The translations under genes were made by a program, and so were the position numbers. 64,000 bases of DNA, taken from assembly GCA_016197205.1 (NCBI GenBank), contig JACPWG010000023.1:62001-126000 (forward strand), read 5' to 3'. Below the pieces are notes generated by a model. That model ran no database searches. It saw only the letters and a list, made by a program, of their open reading frames with translations, and was not told where the DNA came from. Shown here one piece after another: positions 1-8,475 of this stretch (the stretch's first letter is position 1; every line of letters starts with the position of its first letter). The stretch comes from Planctomycetota bacterium. GTDB taxonomy: Bacteria > Planctomycetota > MHYJ01 > WSZJ01 > JACPWG01.

Positions 1-467
1 CCGCAACTCTGGCGCCTCCATTCTAGCAAAGTGCGGCTTTGGGTCGCAACGTCATCGTCAACGTCTGCGCGGGTGGACGCCAGCGGAAACTCCTTCCGGC
101 CAGCCCTTTCAAGATGGCTGCCCCCTCCGGGTATCCGCCCGCAAGCTGCCTATTCACTTGACCACGCATTGTGAGTCCACTTTGTGGTGCAGGGCTACCG
201 CCCTGCACCCGCTCACGCACGGATCGTCAGCAGCACCCCCCGCTTTCTCCCGTTGCCAGCCCCGCACCCAACGGGCTCGGCGTTACTCAACCTGGTCGCC
301 CCGTCGGTGCAGGGCGGAAGCCCTGCACCACAAGGGCTCGTGGTCGGGTGAGAAAAACACCGGGAAGTGCACGACCTCCGCCGCTCGGGCATCCGAGGCC
401 ACGTTTCTCAAGGGAAGCATGGTTCTTCCCACCTTGATAGGGCTGCCCCACCCGGCCCGCGCCCGCG
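1..467. other. Gene-free end of window with palindromic repeats
   Basis: I see no credible gene here. The stretch carries two copies of a palindrome whose core reads GTGCAGGGC...GCCCTGCAC, at about 181-209 and 305-330. The second lies in a segment of about 100 bp (245-345) that recurs, diverged, at about 57605-57715. Open frames across it are translations of the repeat. Confidence 0.7.
245..345. repeat. Dispersed GTGCAGGGC palindrome element, copy 1
   Basis: Segment with the marks CCCGCACCCAACGGGCT, then the hairpin GTGCAGGGCGGAAGCCCTGC, then ACCACAAGGGCTCG. A clearly homologous copy lies at 57605-57715, and shorter relatives lie at 181-209, 8150-8230, 62281-62305 and 62411-62440. All copies lie between genes or in gene debris. 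Confidence 0.8.
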
Positions 468-2048
468 TCAGCGCCGCCGCAGCCCCGCACGATCGACCTT
501 GCCCAGGTGCGTTCGCGGTAGCGTGTCCAGCAGGATCACCTTCCTCGGGTACTTGTACGGATCCAGGTGCGCCTTCACGTACGCCTGCAGCTCCTCCGGC
601 AGGCCCGGCGCCGCCGGCAGTTCGCGCGCCACGACGAAGGCGTGCGGCTTCGTGAGCCCGTTCTCGTCCGGCACGCCCACCACCGCGCACTCCCGCACCG
701 AGGGGTGCCCGAGCAGGCAGTTCTCCACCTCCGCCGGCGCCACCCATTTTCCCCCCACCTTGAGCAGGTCGTCCCCGCGGCCCGCGTAGGTGAAGTAGCC
801 CTCCGCGTCCCGGCTCACCATGTCCCCGGTGACGTACCACTCCCCGCGGAAGGCCGCGGCCGTCCGCTCCATCTGCTGCCAGTAGCCGATCGCCCGCGAC
901 CGACCCCGCACCCACAGCGCCCCGACCTCCCCGGCCGGCAATTCGCCGCCGTCGTCGTCGCACACCCGCACGTCGAAGCCCGGCACCGCGCGCCCCAGCG
1001 TGCCCGGACGCACGTCTCCCAGGCGGTTGGTCAGGAAGACATGCCACATCTCCGCGGTCCCGAGGCCGTCCAGGAGCTCCACGCCGAACGCCGCCTTCCA
1101 CCGGTCGTACAGCTCCGGCGGCAGCGCCTCTCCCGCCGACGTCGCCAGCCGCAGGCACGAAAGGTCCTGCCGCGCCGCCTCCGGGTGGCTCACCATTTGG
1201 TTCACCATCGTCGGCACGTTGATCAGAATCGTCGGCCGGTGTGCCGCAATCTGCCCGAAGAGCGCGTCCGCGGTACACCGCTCCGGAAACAGCACAGACG
1301 TCCCCCCGACCGCGAACGGAAAAAAAAGATTCGACCCGGTCGCGTACCCGAAGAAGAGCTTGGGCACGGAGAGCGTGACGTCGGTCTCCCGGTAGTCGAG
1401 CACGCCCTTGGCATACAGCTCCGTGGTGTTCGCGAACGACGCATGCGTTTGTAAGACTGCCTTGGGCCGCCCCGTGGTCCCGCCCGAGAAAAGCCAGATC
1501 GCGGCGTCGTCCCGGTGGGTCGGGGCGTTCTCCAGGGTGTCCCCCACGCGCGCGGCTTCGGCCGCAAAGGAGGCGTGCGTCCCGCCGGCGGCGCCGGCGC
1601 CGTCGCCGCTCACGCCGCCGGTTCCCACCCCGCCCACGACCAGCAGCCGGCGCAGGCGCCGCGCCCCTTTGGCGGCCTCCGCGAACGCCTCCATCGTCTC
1701 CGCGTGGACGATCGCGATCCGCGCACGCGTGTATTCGTAGAAGTACGCGATCTCTTCCGGCCGGAGCCCGGGGTTCACCATCACCACCACCGCCCCGAGC
1801 TTCAGGATGCCGAAGAGCGCGCCCACGAACTCGGGCCCGTCCGGGAGGGCGACGAGGATGCGCTCCTCTTCGTTCGCGCCCAGGCCCCGCAGCACGTTGC
1901 CGAACCGGTTGGCCAGGGACTGGACCTCACGATAGGTCAGCCGGCGGTCGCCGCAGACAAGGGCGATGCGGTCCCCTCGCCCTTCGCGTATGCGCGCATC
2001 GAGGTAGTAGTCGGCGATGTTGAACTCTTCGGGCGGTTCGAACGGCAT
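468..2048 (-). CDS. Acyl-CoA synthetase of the benzoate-CoA ligase type
   Basis: ANL-superfamily enzyme of 526 aa that should activate an aromatic or related carboxylate with ATP and then form the CoA thioester in the cytoplasm. The phosphate-binding loop SGGTTGRPK is at residues 188-196, the YVTGD hinge region follows, and the C-terminal catalytic lysine lies in PRTHLGKVDR (K517). Length and segments such as YATGSNLFFPFAVGG and INVPTMVNQMV match benzoate/4-hydroxybenzoate-CoA ligases better than fatty acyl-CoA ligases, but the sequence does not fix the substrate. A BoxB-like diiron protein that would act on benzoyl-CoA is also in the window, about 48 kb away, without BoxA or BoxC. A Gly/Ala-rich insert at about 140-165 is likely a surface loop. 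Divergent from the creatininase-like gene, with a shared promoter region. Confidence 0.85.
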   Translation of the reverse strand: MPFEPPEEFNIADYYLDARIREGRGDRIALVCGDRRLTYREVQSLANRFGNVLRGLGANEEERILVALPDGPEFVGALFGILKLGAVVVMVNPGLRPEEIAYFYEYTRARIAIVHAETMEAFAEAAKGARRLRRLLVVGGVGTGGVSGDGAGAAGGTHASFAAEAARVGDTLENAPTHRDDAAIWLFSGGTTGRPKAVLQTHASFANTTELYAKGVLDYRETDVTLSVPKLFFGYATGSNLFFPFAVGGTSVLFPERCTADALFGQIAAHRPTILINVPTMVNQMVSHPEAARQDLSCLRLATSAGEALPPELYDRWKAAFGVELLDGLGTAEMWHVFLTNRLGDVRPGTLGRAVPGFDVRVCDDDGGELPAGEVGALWVRGRSRAIGYWQQMERTAAAFRGEWYVTGDMVSRDAEGYFTYAGRGDDLLKVGGKWVAPAEVENCLLGHPSVRECAVVGVPDENGLTKPHAFVVARELPAAPGLPEELQAYVKAHLDPYKYPRKVILLDTLPRTHLGKVDRAGLRRR

Positions 2049-2103
2049 GCGTCATCCCTCGGCTGGAGCCGCCGCGCGGCCGGCGGATTTCCCACACGTC
2101 CGC

Positions 2104-2132
2104 TTGCCCCGCGGTCGGCCGCCCATTATAAT
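2104..2132 (+). promoter_or_regulatory. Promoter of the creatininase-kinase operon, probably leaderless
   Basis: TTGCCC, 17 bp, then TATAAT (2127-2132). Transcription would begin near 2138-2140, at or just before the ATG at 2141, so the mRNA would lack a 5' leader. The symmetric core ATTATAAT also offers a minus-strand -10 (2125-2130) with TTGTAC 18 bp away (2149-2154) for the divergent ligase gene. Confidence 0.55.
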
Positions 2133-2140
2133 CGCCCGAC

Positions 2141-2899
2141 ATGATGGCGTACAACCTATGCGACATGACCTGGGAAGAGGTCCGTGCGCTGGACCTCGCA
2201 CGCACGGTCCTGCTCCTCCCGGTGGGGGCCACGGAGGCGCACGGCCCCCACCTGCCGCTTGCGACCGATGTCCTCATCGGAGAGGCCATGGCGCACGCGG
2301 CCGCCGAGCGGCTCGCCGCCCGCGGCCACCCGGCACTCGTTCTCCCCGCGCTCGCGTATAGCGTGGCGCGTTTCGCCGCCGGCTTTCCCGGCACCCTCTC
2401 AATCCGCCCGGAAACCGCGACCGCGCTCGTCGTCGACGTCGCCCGGGCACTCGCGGACCAGGGCGTGCGCCGACTCGGGCTCGCGAACGCGCACCTGGAC
2501 CCCGGCCATCTCGCTTCGCTCGCCGCCGCGGTCGAGGCGATCCGGGCCGAGGGGCGGATCGCCGTCGCGTTCCCCGACCTCACGAGAAAACCCTGGTCCT
2601 TGCGCCTGACGGAGGAATTCCGGAGCGGCGCCTGTCACGCCGGCAGGTTCGAAAGCTCCATCGTGCTCGCCGCCCGACCGGAGCTGGTGCGGGAGGGGCT
2701 TCGCACCGCCCTCCCGCCGAACCCCGCGTCCCTTTCGCGCGCGATCCGCGACGGCAAATCGACCTTCGAGGAGGCGGGCGGCCCCAGGGCCTACTTCGGC
2801 GATCCGGCCGCGGCCGGCGCGGACGAGGGACGGGCCACGATCGAGACCCTGGGCGCGATCCTCGAGGAGGCCGTGCTGGGGTTAGCGTGCGCATCGTGA
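2141..2899 (+). CDS. Creatininase-family amidohydrolase
   Basis: 252-aa member of the creatininase family (creatinine amidohydrolase, MftE, FAPy deformylase relatives), a metal-dependent cytoplasmic fold. The N-terminal motif GATEAHGPHLPLATD (about residues 26-40) supplies metal-binding Glu, His and Asp. A second segment, NAHLDPGH, replaces the more usual glycine-rich NxHGGN motif, and ACHAGRFESS gives the late His and Glu. The changed middle motif suggests a substrate other than creatinine; I cannot name it. The first of two adjacent ATG codons (2141 and 2144) is used here. The 3' end overlaps the kinase gene by 13 bp, implying co-transcription. Confidence 0.82.
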   Translation: MMAYNLCDMTWEEVRALDLARTVLLLPVGATEAHGPHLPLATDVLIGEAMAHAAAERLAARGHPALVLPALAYSVARFAAGFPGTLSIRPETATALVVDVARALADQGVRRLGLANAHLDPGHLASLAAAVEAIRAEGRIAVAFPDLTRKPWSLRLTEEFRSGACHAGRFESSIVLAARPELVREGLRTALPPNPASLSRAIRDGKSTFEEAGGPRAYFGDPAAAGADEGRATIETLGAILEEAVLGLACAS

Positions 2900-5800
2900 C
2901 GGAGCCGGAGGGGAAGGCGCTCGCGGAGGAGGCCGTCCGGCGCGGGTGGTTGAGCGGCGAAGAGGTCGAGGAACTGGCCCGACTCTCGCTGCGGATCGCC
3001 TCGGACCACGGGCTCGCAACTCCGATCGAGCTGCTCGAACTGGCCTGCGCAAGGGGCAGACTGTCGCGTGCCCAAGTTGCGGAGTTGCGCGCGCTCGCGA
3101 CCTCCGTCACTTCGGAACAACTGGACGCGCCCCCGGGGGCCGGACCGCTTCCCACCACCGAATGCGCACCCGAGGGCCTGCTGCCCTTCCGGGACACGCC
3201 CGGCGCCTCACGCTCCGCAGTCGCCCCCGCCTCCGTGGAACCGGGCACAGGCACGCTCGCCGCGGATCGCACGCTTGTCCTCGGCCCCGGCGCACCCCCC
3301 GCCCCCGTTCCCGGTTGCGACGTGCCTTCGGCGATCACCGTCATCGCGCCCGAGGAATTCGCCCGGGCGGCGAGACTGGCCCAGGCGCGCGTCGAAGAGA
3401 CCTCCGCCGCCTCGCCGCGGCCCGCGGCACCGCCCCCGGCCCCCGAGCCGTATCGGCCCAGCCCGACCCAGCCAAGGGTGCTCGGCGAGTACCTGCTCGT
3501 CGGCGAGCTGGGTCGCGGCGGGATGGGGATCGTCTACGAGGCCATCCAACAGACGCTCGGCCGCCGCGTCGCCCTGAAGGTGATCCGGACCGAGGGCATG
3601 GACGGCGAGGGCCTGGAACGCTTTCGCCGCGAGGCCGCTGCGGCGGGCCGCCTGACGCACCCCGGCATCGTCCGCGTCTACGACGCCGGCAGCGCGAACG
3701 GCAACCACTTCTACGCGATGGAGCTGATCGACGGCCGGCCGCTCGACGCGTTCCTGATCCGGGAAGGGCCGCTCGAGCCCCTTCGCGCCGCGCGCATCGC
3801 CGCGGCGGTCGGCGAGGCGCTGATCTACGCGCACGACCAACGCATCGTGCATCGGGACATCAAACCCGCGAACGTGCTGATCACGGCGGGAGACCGGCCG
3901 CTCGTGACGGACTTCGGGCTCGCGCGCGACCTCACGGCGCCGAGCCTGACGGCGTCCGCGCAGATGCTGGGGACGCCGCGCTACATGTCGCCCGAACAGG
4001 CGGAGGGGAACCCCGGGCACATCGACCATCGCACGGACCAGTACTCGCTCGGCGCGACGCTGTACGAGATGGTGACCGGCGCGGCCCCCTTCAACGAGGA
4101 CAACGTCGGCGCGCTGATCAACAAGCTCCTCTTCGTGGAGCCGCCCGCCGTGCGCGACCGCCGGCCGGACACGCCCGCGGACCTCGCGCGGATCATCGAA
4201 AAGGCGATGGACAAGGAGCGGGGACACCGGTATCCGGACATGCGGGGGCTTGTCGCGGACCTGGACCGCTTCGTGCGAGGCGAACCGGTCTCGGCGCGTC
4301 CGCGGGGCTTCGCATCGCGGCTGGCGCGGCGGGTGCGCCGGCATCCCCGGTGGGCGGGGGCGGGCGCGGGGACCGCGCTGGCGGTGCTCGTCCTCCTGGC
4401 GCTCTGGCGGCACGCGTGGCGCGAGGGGGAGGACCGGTCGCGCGCGATCGCCGCGGCGGCCGCGCACCTGCGGCAGAGCCGGCCGGGCGAGGCGGCCCGT
4501 GTGCTCACCGACTACATGGACCACACGCGGCCGCATGCGGCCCTCCTCGTCGAGCGCGCGGCCGCGCGCAGGGCGGCCGGCGACTCGGAAGGGGCGTCCG
4601 TCGACCTGGATGCCGCTTTGGCGCTGGAGCCGGGACACTTCGGGGCCCGGGTCGCGCGCGCGGCGGTGCGCGTGGATAGGGGAAACACCCTAGGCGCCAT
4701 GGAGGACGTGGAGCTCGTGCTCGCGGCGGAGCCGGAGCGCGTGGACGCCCGGATTTGCCGGGCGCAGGTCCAACTGCGCCGGGGGGACGCGGAGGCGGCG
4801 GAGACGGACTGCACGCGTGCGCTGGAGGGATTGGGCTCGGGGCCCGAACGGGCGCTGACCCTCGCCACGCGGGCGGAGGCTCGGCGCGCGCAGGGGAAGC
4901 TCGACCTGGCGCTGCACGACGCGGATGCCTCGGTCGCCGAGGACCCGGGCCTGCCCGACGCGTATCGCGTGCGAGGAAGGATTCGGGCCGAGCGCGGCCT
5001 TGACGCTGAAGCCGAGTCGGAGTACGGGGAGGCCCTCTCGCGCGAGCCCGGCGACGTGGAGGCGCGCGAAGGCCGTGCGCGGGCGCGTTGGATGCGCGGC
5101 GACACCCGGGGCGCCCTCGCGGACGCGCGCGAGTGGGCCGCGCACCGACCGCGGGACTGGGCCCCGCGACTTTTTCTCGCCCGCCTGCTGTGGGCGACCG
5201 GGGGTGCGGAGGCCCTGGCCGAGGCGTCGGAGACCCTCGGGCGAAACGCGGAAGCGGACTGGCTCCTGGGGTCGATTCTCCTCTCCGTTCGAAATGTCGA
5301 GCGGGCCGCGGCGGCCTTTCAGCGGGCGCTCGAGGCGGACGCCTCGTCCGCGGAGGCTGAGGAGGGGCTCGGGCGGGTCGCGACCGCGCGGGGGGATCGG
5401 GAGCAGGCCCTCCGCCGCTTCGAGCGGGCGGTGGCCCTGGCACCCGAGAGGCCGGGCGCGCACGTCCACCGGGCCGCGGTGCTCGCCGCCGTCGGGCGGG
5501 AGGCGGAGGCCGAGGAAGAATGGCGGCGCGGCGACGAACTGGCGTCCCGCGATCGCGGGCTCGGCTCTCTGCTGCTGGTGCGGGCCCGCCTGGCCTACAC
5601 GCGAAGCTGGGGCGGACCGGACGAGGATCTTCCGCAGGAGGTCCTGGCCTTGGAGTTGAGTCGGGTGGACCGCTTCACGGACCTCGCGCTGACCTACTCG
5701 CCGTGGGACGCGCGCGCGGCCGCGCTCAAAGGCCGGCGCTTCCACGTGTACGCGGCCTGGAATGAGGCCAAGCAGGCCTATGAAGAGGCCGTCGCGCTCA

Positions 5801-6810
5801 ATCCCTGCAACGTCGATGCGCGGCTGGGGCTGGGCATGCTCCTCCGGGATTCGCCCTATCACCAGGACCTTGCGGCTGCGCTGCGCCACCTCGACCAGGC
5901 CTGCGCGTTCGGGCCGCAGGAGCATCGCGCCTTCCTCGAGCGGGCCGTGACCCGCAAGCTCGCAGGAGAGCCCGCCGGCGCGCAAGAGGACCTCGAGCGC
6001 GCCTCCGAGAACGAGGCGTCGCGTCCGATGGCTCTTTGGCTGCGCGCGGACCTGTTGCGCTCGGCCGGGGACGCGGAGGGGGCCGCCCCGCTCCTGGCGA
6101 AGTGGCTCGACTCCGCGGGCCGGCCGGAGTACGGCCTTTTCTACTACGTCCTCGGGCGGCAGGCGCAGCGCCACGGCGAGGCGCCCTCCGCCTTGCGCTT
6201 CTACTCCCGGGCGATCTCCGAGAATCCCCGCTACTCGCGGGCCTTCGATCAGCGCGCGGGCATGCTGCTCAAGACGGGGCGCATGCAGGATGCCCTCGCC
6301 GACTACGCGCGCTCCTGCCAGCTCCGCCCCATCTACTTCGCCCGCGTCCTCCAGAATTTCTACAAGCTGAAGGCGAACCCCCTGCTCCCCCGGCTGCTGC
6401 AGCCCCGTTCGCCGGAGCCGGACGCGGCCTCGCACCTCGCCGCCGCGTTGGTCGAGTGGGGTCGGGACGGGTATCCCGCGGCGCATCGTTACGCGGTCTC
6501 CGCCACGGAGCGCGACCCCGAGTTCGTCGCGGCGTGGATCGTCCGAGGGCTGCTCGAAGTGAAAGTGGGTGACCTGGCCGCCGCCGCCGTGAGCGGCCGG
6601 CGTGCCCGCGCAATCGATCCGCAGAATGCCGGCCTCGCCTTTTTCGGCGCCTGCCTCGCCGCGGCCGAGGGGCGGACCGAAGACGCCGTCGCCTCAACGA
6701 CGTTGGCTCTCCAACTCGGCCTGGAGCGCCAATCGGCCATCTGGTCCGAGCCGGTGCTCAAGCCTCTCGACGCGTGCGAGGCGTTTCGCGCGCTCCTCAA
6801 CCGAAAGTGA
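2887..6810 (+). CDS. Ser/Thr protein kinase with TPR receptor region
   Basis: 1307-aa signalling protein. Residues 1-70 form a helical leader seen in large bacterial kinases, followed by a Pro/Ala linker. The kinase domain is at about 202-465: glycine loop GRGGMG near 209, catalytic HRDIKPAN with Asp324, DFG at 342-344, and APE-like SPEQ. One hydrophobic helix at about 489-508 should cross the membrane, and the remaining 800 residues are TPR-like repeats, probably outside and used for protein contacts. The GTG start overlaps the upstream creatininase-like gene by 13 bp. A canonical transmembrane Pkn architecture with an intact active site; targets are unknown. Confidence 0.93.
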   Translation: MRIVTEPEGKALAEEAVRRGWLSGEEVEELARLSLRIASDHGLATPIELLELACARGRLSRAQVAELRALATSVTSEQLDAPPGAGPLPTTECAPEGLLPFRDTPGASRSAVAPASVEPGTGTLAADRTLVLGPGAPPAPVPGCDVPSAITVIAPEEFARAARLAQARVEETSAASPRPAAPPPAPEPYRPSPTQPRVLGEYLLVGELGRGGMGIVYEAIQQTLGRRVALKVIRTEGMDGEGLERFRREAAAAGRLTHPGIVRVYDAGSANGNHFYAMELIDGRPLDAFLIREGPLEPLRAARIAAAVGEALIYAHDQRIVHRDIKPANVLITAGDRPLVTDFGLARDLTAPSLTASAQMLGTPRYMSPEQAEGNPGHIDHRTDQYSLGATLYEMVTGAAPFNEDNVGALINKLLFVEPPAVRDRRPDTPADLARIIEKAMDKERGHRYPDMRGLVADLDRFVRGEPVSARPRGFASRLARRVRRHPRWAGAGAGTALAVLVLLALWRHAWREGEDRSRAIAAAAAHLRQSRPGEAARVLTDYMDHTRPHAALLVERAAARRAAGDSEGASVDLDAALALEPGHFGARVARAAVRVDRGNTLGAMEDVELVLAAEPERVDARICRAQVQLRRGDAEAAETDCTRALEGLGSGPERALTLATRAEARRAQGKLDLALHDADASVAEDPGLPDAYRVRGRIRAERGLDAEAESEYGEALSREPGDVEAREGRARARWMRGDTRGALADAREWAAHRPRDWAPRLFLARLLWATGGAEALAEASETLGRNAEADWLLGSILLSVRNVERAAAAFQRALEADASSAEAEEGLGRVATARGDREQALRRFERAVALAPERPGAHVHRAAVLAAVGREAEAEEEWRRGDELASRDRGLGSLLLVRARLAYTRSWGGPDEDLPQEVLALELSRVDRFTDLALTYSPWDARAAALKGRRFHVYAAWNEAKQAYEEAVALNPCNVDARLGLGMLLRDSPYHQDLAAALRHLDQACAFGPQEHRAFLERAVTRKLAGEPAGAQEDLERASENEASRPMALWLRADLLRSAGDAEGAAPLLAKWLDSAGRPEYGLFYYVLGRQAQRHGEAPSALRFYSRAISENPRYSRAFDQRAGMLLKTGRMQDALADYARSCQLRPIYFARVLQNFYKLKANPLLPRLLQPRSPEPDAASHLAAALVEWGRDGYPAAHRYAVSATERDPEFVAAWIVRGLLEVKVGDLAAAAVSGRRARAIDPQNAGLAFFGACLAAAEGRTEDAVASTTLALQLGLERQSAIWSEPVLKPLDACEAFRALLNRK

Positions 6811-6822
6811 GGAGGCGTGGCG

Positions 6823-7716
6823 GTGCCTGAGCTGCCCGACGTCCTCGTTTACGTCGAATGCCTGAGCGCCCGCGTGCTCGGCCAGGCGCTCGAGCGGACG
6901 CGCCTCGCCAACCCCTTTCTCCTCCGGTCCGTCGAGCCGCCGATGCGCGAGGCGGAAGGGAAGCGGGTGCTCGGGGTTCGACGGGTCGGGAAGCGGATCG
7001 TGCTTGTGCTCGAGACGGAGCTTTTTCTCGTCCTGCACCTGATGATCGCGGGGCGCTTGCACTGGCGGGAGCGCGGGGCCCGACCCCCGGGACGGATCGG
7101 CCTCGCGGCATTCGATTTCGCGTCCGGGACGCTCGTGCTCACCGAGGCCGGCTCCAAGCGCCGCGCGTCGCTCCACCTCGTGCGCAGCGAGGACGGGCTG
7201 CGAGCGCTGGACCCGGGCGGCCTGGAGGTGCTCGATGCGGAGCTGCCGGCCTTTTGTCGGGCGATCACCCGAGAGCCGCACACGTTGAAGCGCGCCCTCA
7301 CCGATCCGCATGTCCTCTCCGGCATCGGGAACGCCTACTCCGACGAGATCCTCCACCGCGCGCGCCTCTCGCCGCTGCGGCCGGTCGCGCGCCTGACCGA
7401 CGAAGAAGTCGCCCGGCTTTTTGATGCGTGTCGCCGGACGCTTGGAGAATGGACCGACCGGCTGCGGCAGGAGTGCGGGGACGGCTTTCCGGAAGGCGTG
7501 ACCGCGTTTCGGGAGGGGATGGCGGTGCACGGACGGTACAAGCGCCCGTGCCCCGTGTGCGGCGCGCCGGTGCAGCGGATCGTTTACGCGGACAACGAGA
7601 CCAACTACTGCGCGCGCTGCCAGACGGGGGGGAAGCTCTTGTCCGACCGGTCGCTGGCGCGGCTCTTGAAGGCCGACTGGCCGCGGACGATCGACGAACT
7701 GGAGGGCACGGTCTGA
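6823..7716 (+). CDS. Formamidopyrimidine-DNA glycosylase (Fpg/Nei family)
   Basis: Base-excision repair glycosylase/AP lyase of 297 aa. I take the GTG at 6823 rather than 6817, because it gives Met-PELPDV, placing the catalytic Pro directly after Met and the Glu beside it. GGAGG (6811-6815) is then 7 nt upstream, whereas the earlier GTG would leave 1 nt. The H2TH region with LSGIGNAYSDEIL is intact, as is the C-terminal zinc finger C-x2-C-x16-C-x2-C (CPVC...CARC). The finger lacks the Arg of canonical Fpg: the run before the third Cys reads DNETNY instead of GR-x-T-x-Y. The substrate range may therefore differ from E. coli MutM. Confidence 0.9.
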   Translation: MPELPDVLVYVECLSARVLGQALERTRLANPFLLRSVEPPMREAEGKRVLGVRRVGKRIVLVLETELFLVLHLMIAGRLHWRERGARPPGRIGLAAFDFASGTLVLTEAGSKRRASLHLVRSEDGLRALDPGGLEVLDAELPAFCRAITREPHTLKRALTDPHVLSGIGNAYSDEILHRARLSPLRPVARLTDEEVARLFDACRRTLGEWTDRLRQECGDGFPEGVTAFREGMAVHGRYKRPCPVCGAPVQRIVYADNETNYCARCQTGGKLLSDRSLARLLKADWPRTIDELEGTV

Positions 7717-7886
7717 CGGGCAGCCCTCTCAAGGTGCGTGCGCGACGAGTGGACCTTCAAGGTCGTTTCGGTAGGTTCTCAGCGTCCTTCGTGGGTCCAT
7801 CCCAGCTTGAATGACCCCGAGTCACCCGCCACCCCGGCCCGACGTTGAAGGGCCACTCGCGAGTGAACGCCAGTCGCGTCACGGTC

Positions 7887-8005
7887 CGCCTGAAGGCGGA
7901 ACTACGAGCAGCGCCGCGGCCTGTGCGCGCGCGGCCTGGAAATCGACCATGACGGGCAACCTGTGCGAAGTACTGCGACCCGGTTCGTAGTTCCGCCTTC
8001 AGGCG
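7887..8005. repeat. Inverted-repeat element (CGCCTGAAGGCGGAACTACG arms)
   Basis: Two near-perfect 20-bp arms face each other across about 75 bp. Each arm is itself partly palindromic (CGCCTGAAGGCG). A diverged relative lies at 47400-47480 in front of the prepilin-like gene. Confidence 0.75.
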
Positions 8006-8149
8006 GGGCGACTGGCCGACGGATGGATCGAGCCCGCCGGTGCGTCCCTGTCCACATCACCTGCTCCTGCAAAGGCGCGGTCTGACCTTCCTCCTTCACC
8101 CCCCGCATCGACCTTGAAAGTCCACTTGAGGGTGTGCTCCTGACGTTCC

Positions 8150-8230
8150 GTGCGAGAGCGGGTGCAGCGCGGACCCGTCCACCGAAGCGCCGTGCGCGAA
8201 GGAGGAGGCCCTGCACCACGAAGCGCACTC
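8150..8230. repeat. Dispersed repeat shared with 57515-57600
   Basis: Shares GGACCCGTCCACCGAAGC and GCGCGAAGGAGGA with the reverse strand of 57515-57600, ending in CCCTGCACCAC. It belongs to the same family as the element at 245-345. Confidence 0.75.
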
Positions 8231-8475
8231 AAGTCGCACAGTCAGTCGAGGACTCGGTAGAAGATGGGGGGCTCGCGACCGCGCCCCCAGGCCACGCCGG
8301 GAGGCTCCCGCGACCCATGCCCGCTCCTACCCTGTCAGTCTGCTATCATAGCTGAAGGAAAAAACCACGCATTTCCGCGCTTTTTTTGTTTTCGGCCCAC
8401 CTGTCCCGGCGGACGCCGTTTGGCGACTTCCACGTCACCAACCGCTTTCGCAGACGGTAAGACCGTAACACGGAC

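Larger units (their letters stand above)
7717..8475. other. Gene-free stretch with inverted repeats
   Basis: 759 bp with no convincing gene. It contains an element with arms CGCCTGAAGGCGGAACTACG (about 7888-7908) and its complement (7985-8005), which resembles the hairpin at 47400-47480. A segment at 8150-8230 matches 57515-57600 in the opposite orientation. The kinase gene ends at 8476 from the other strand. Confidence 0.65.
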
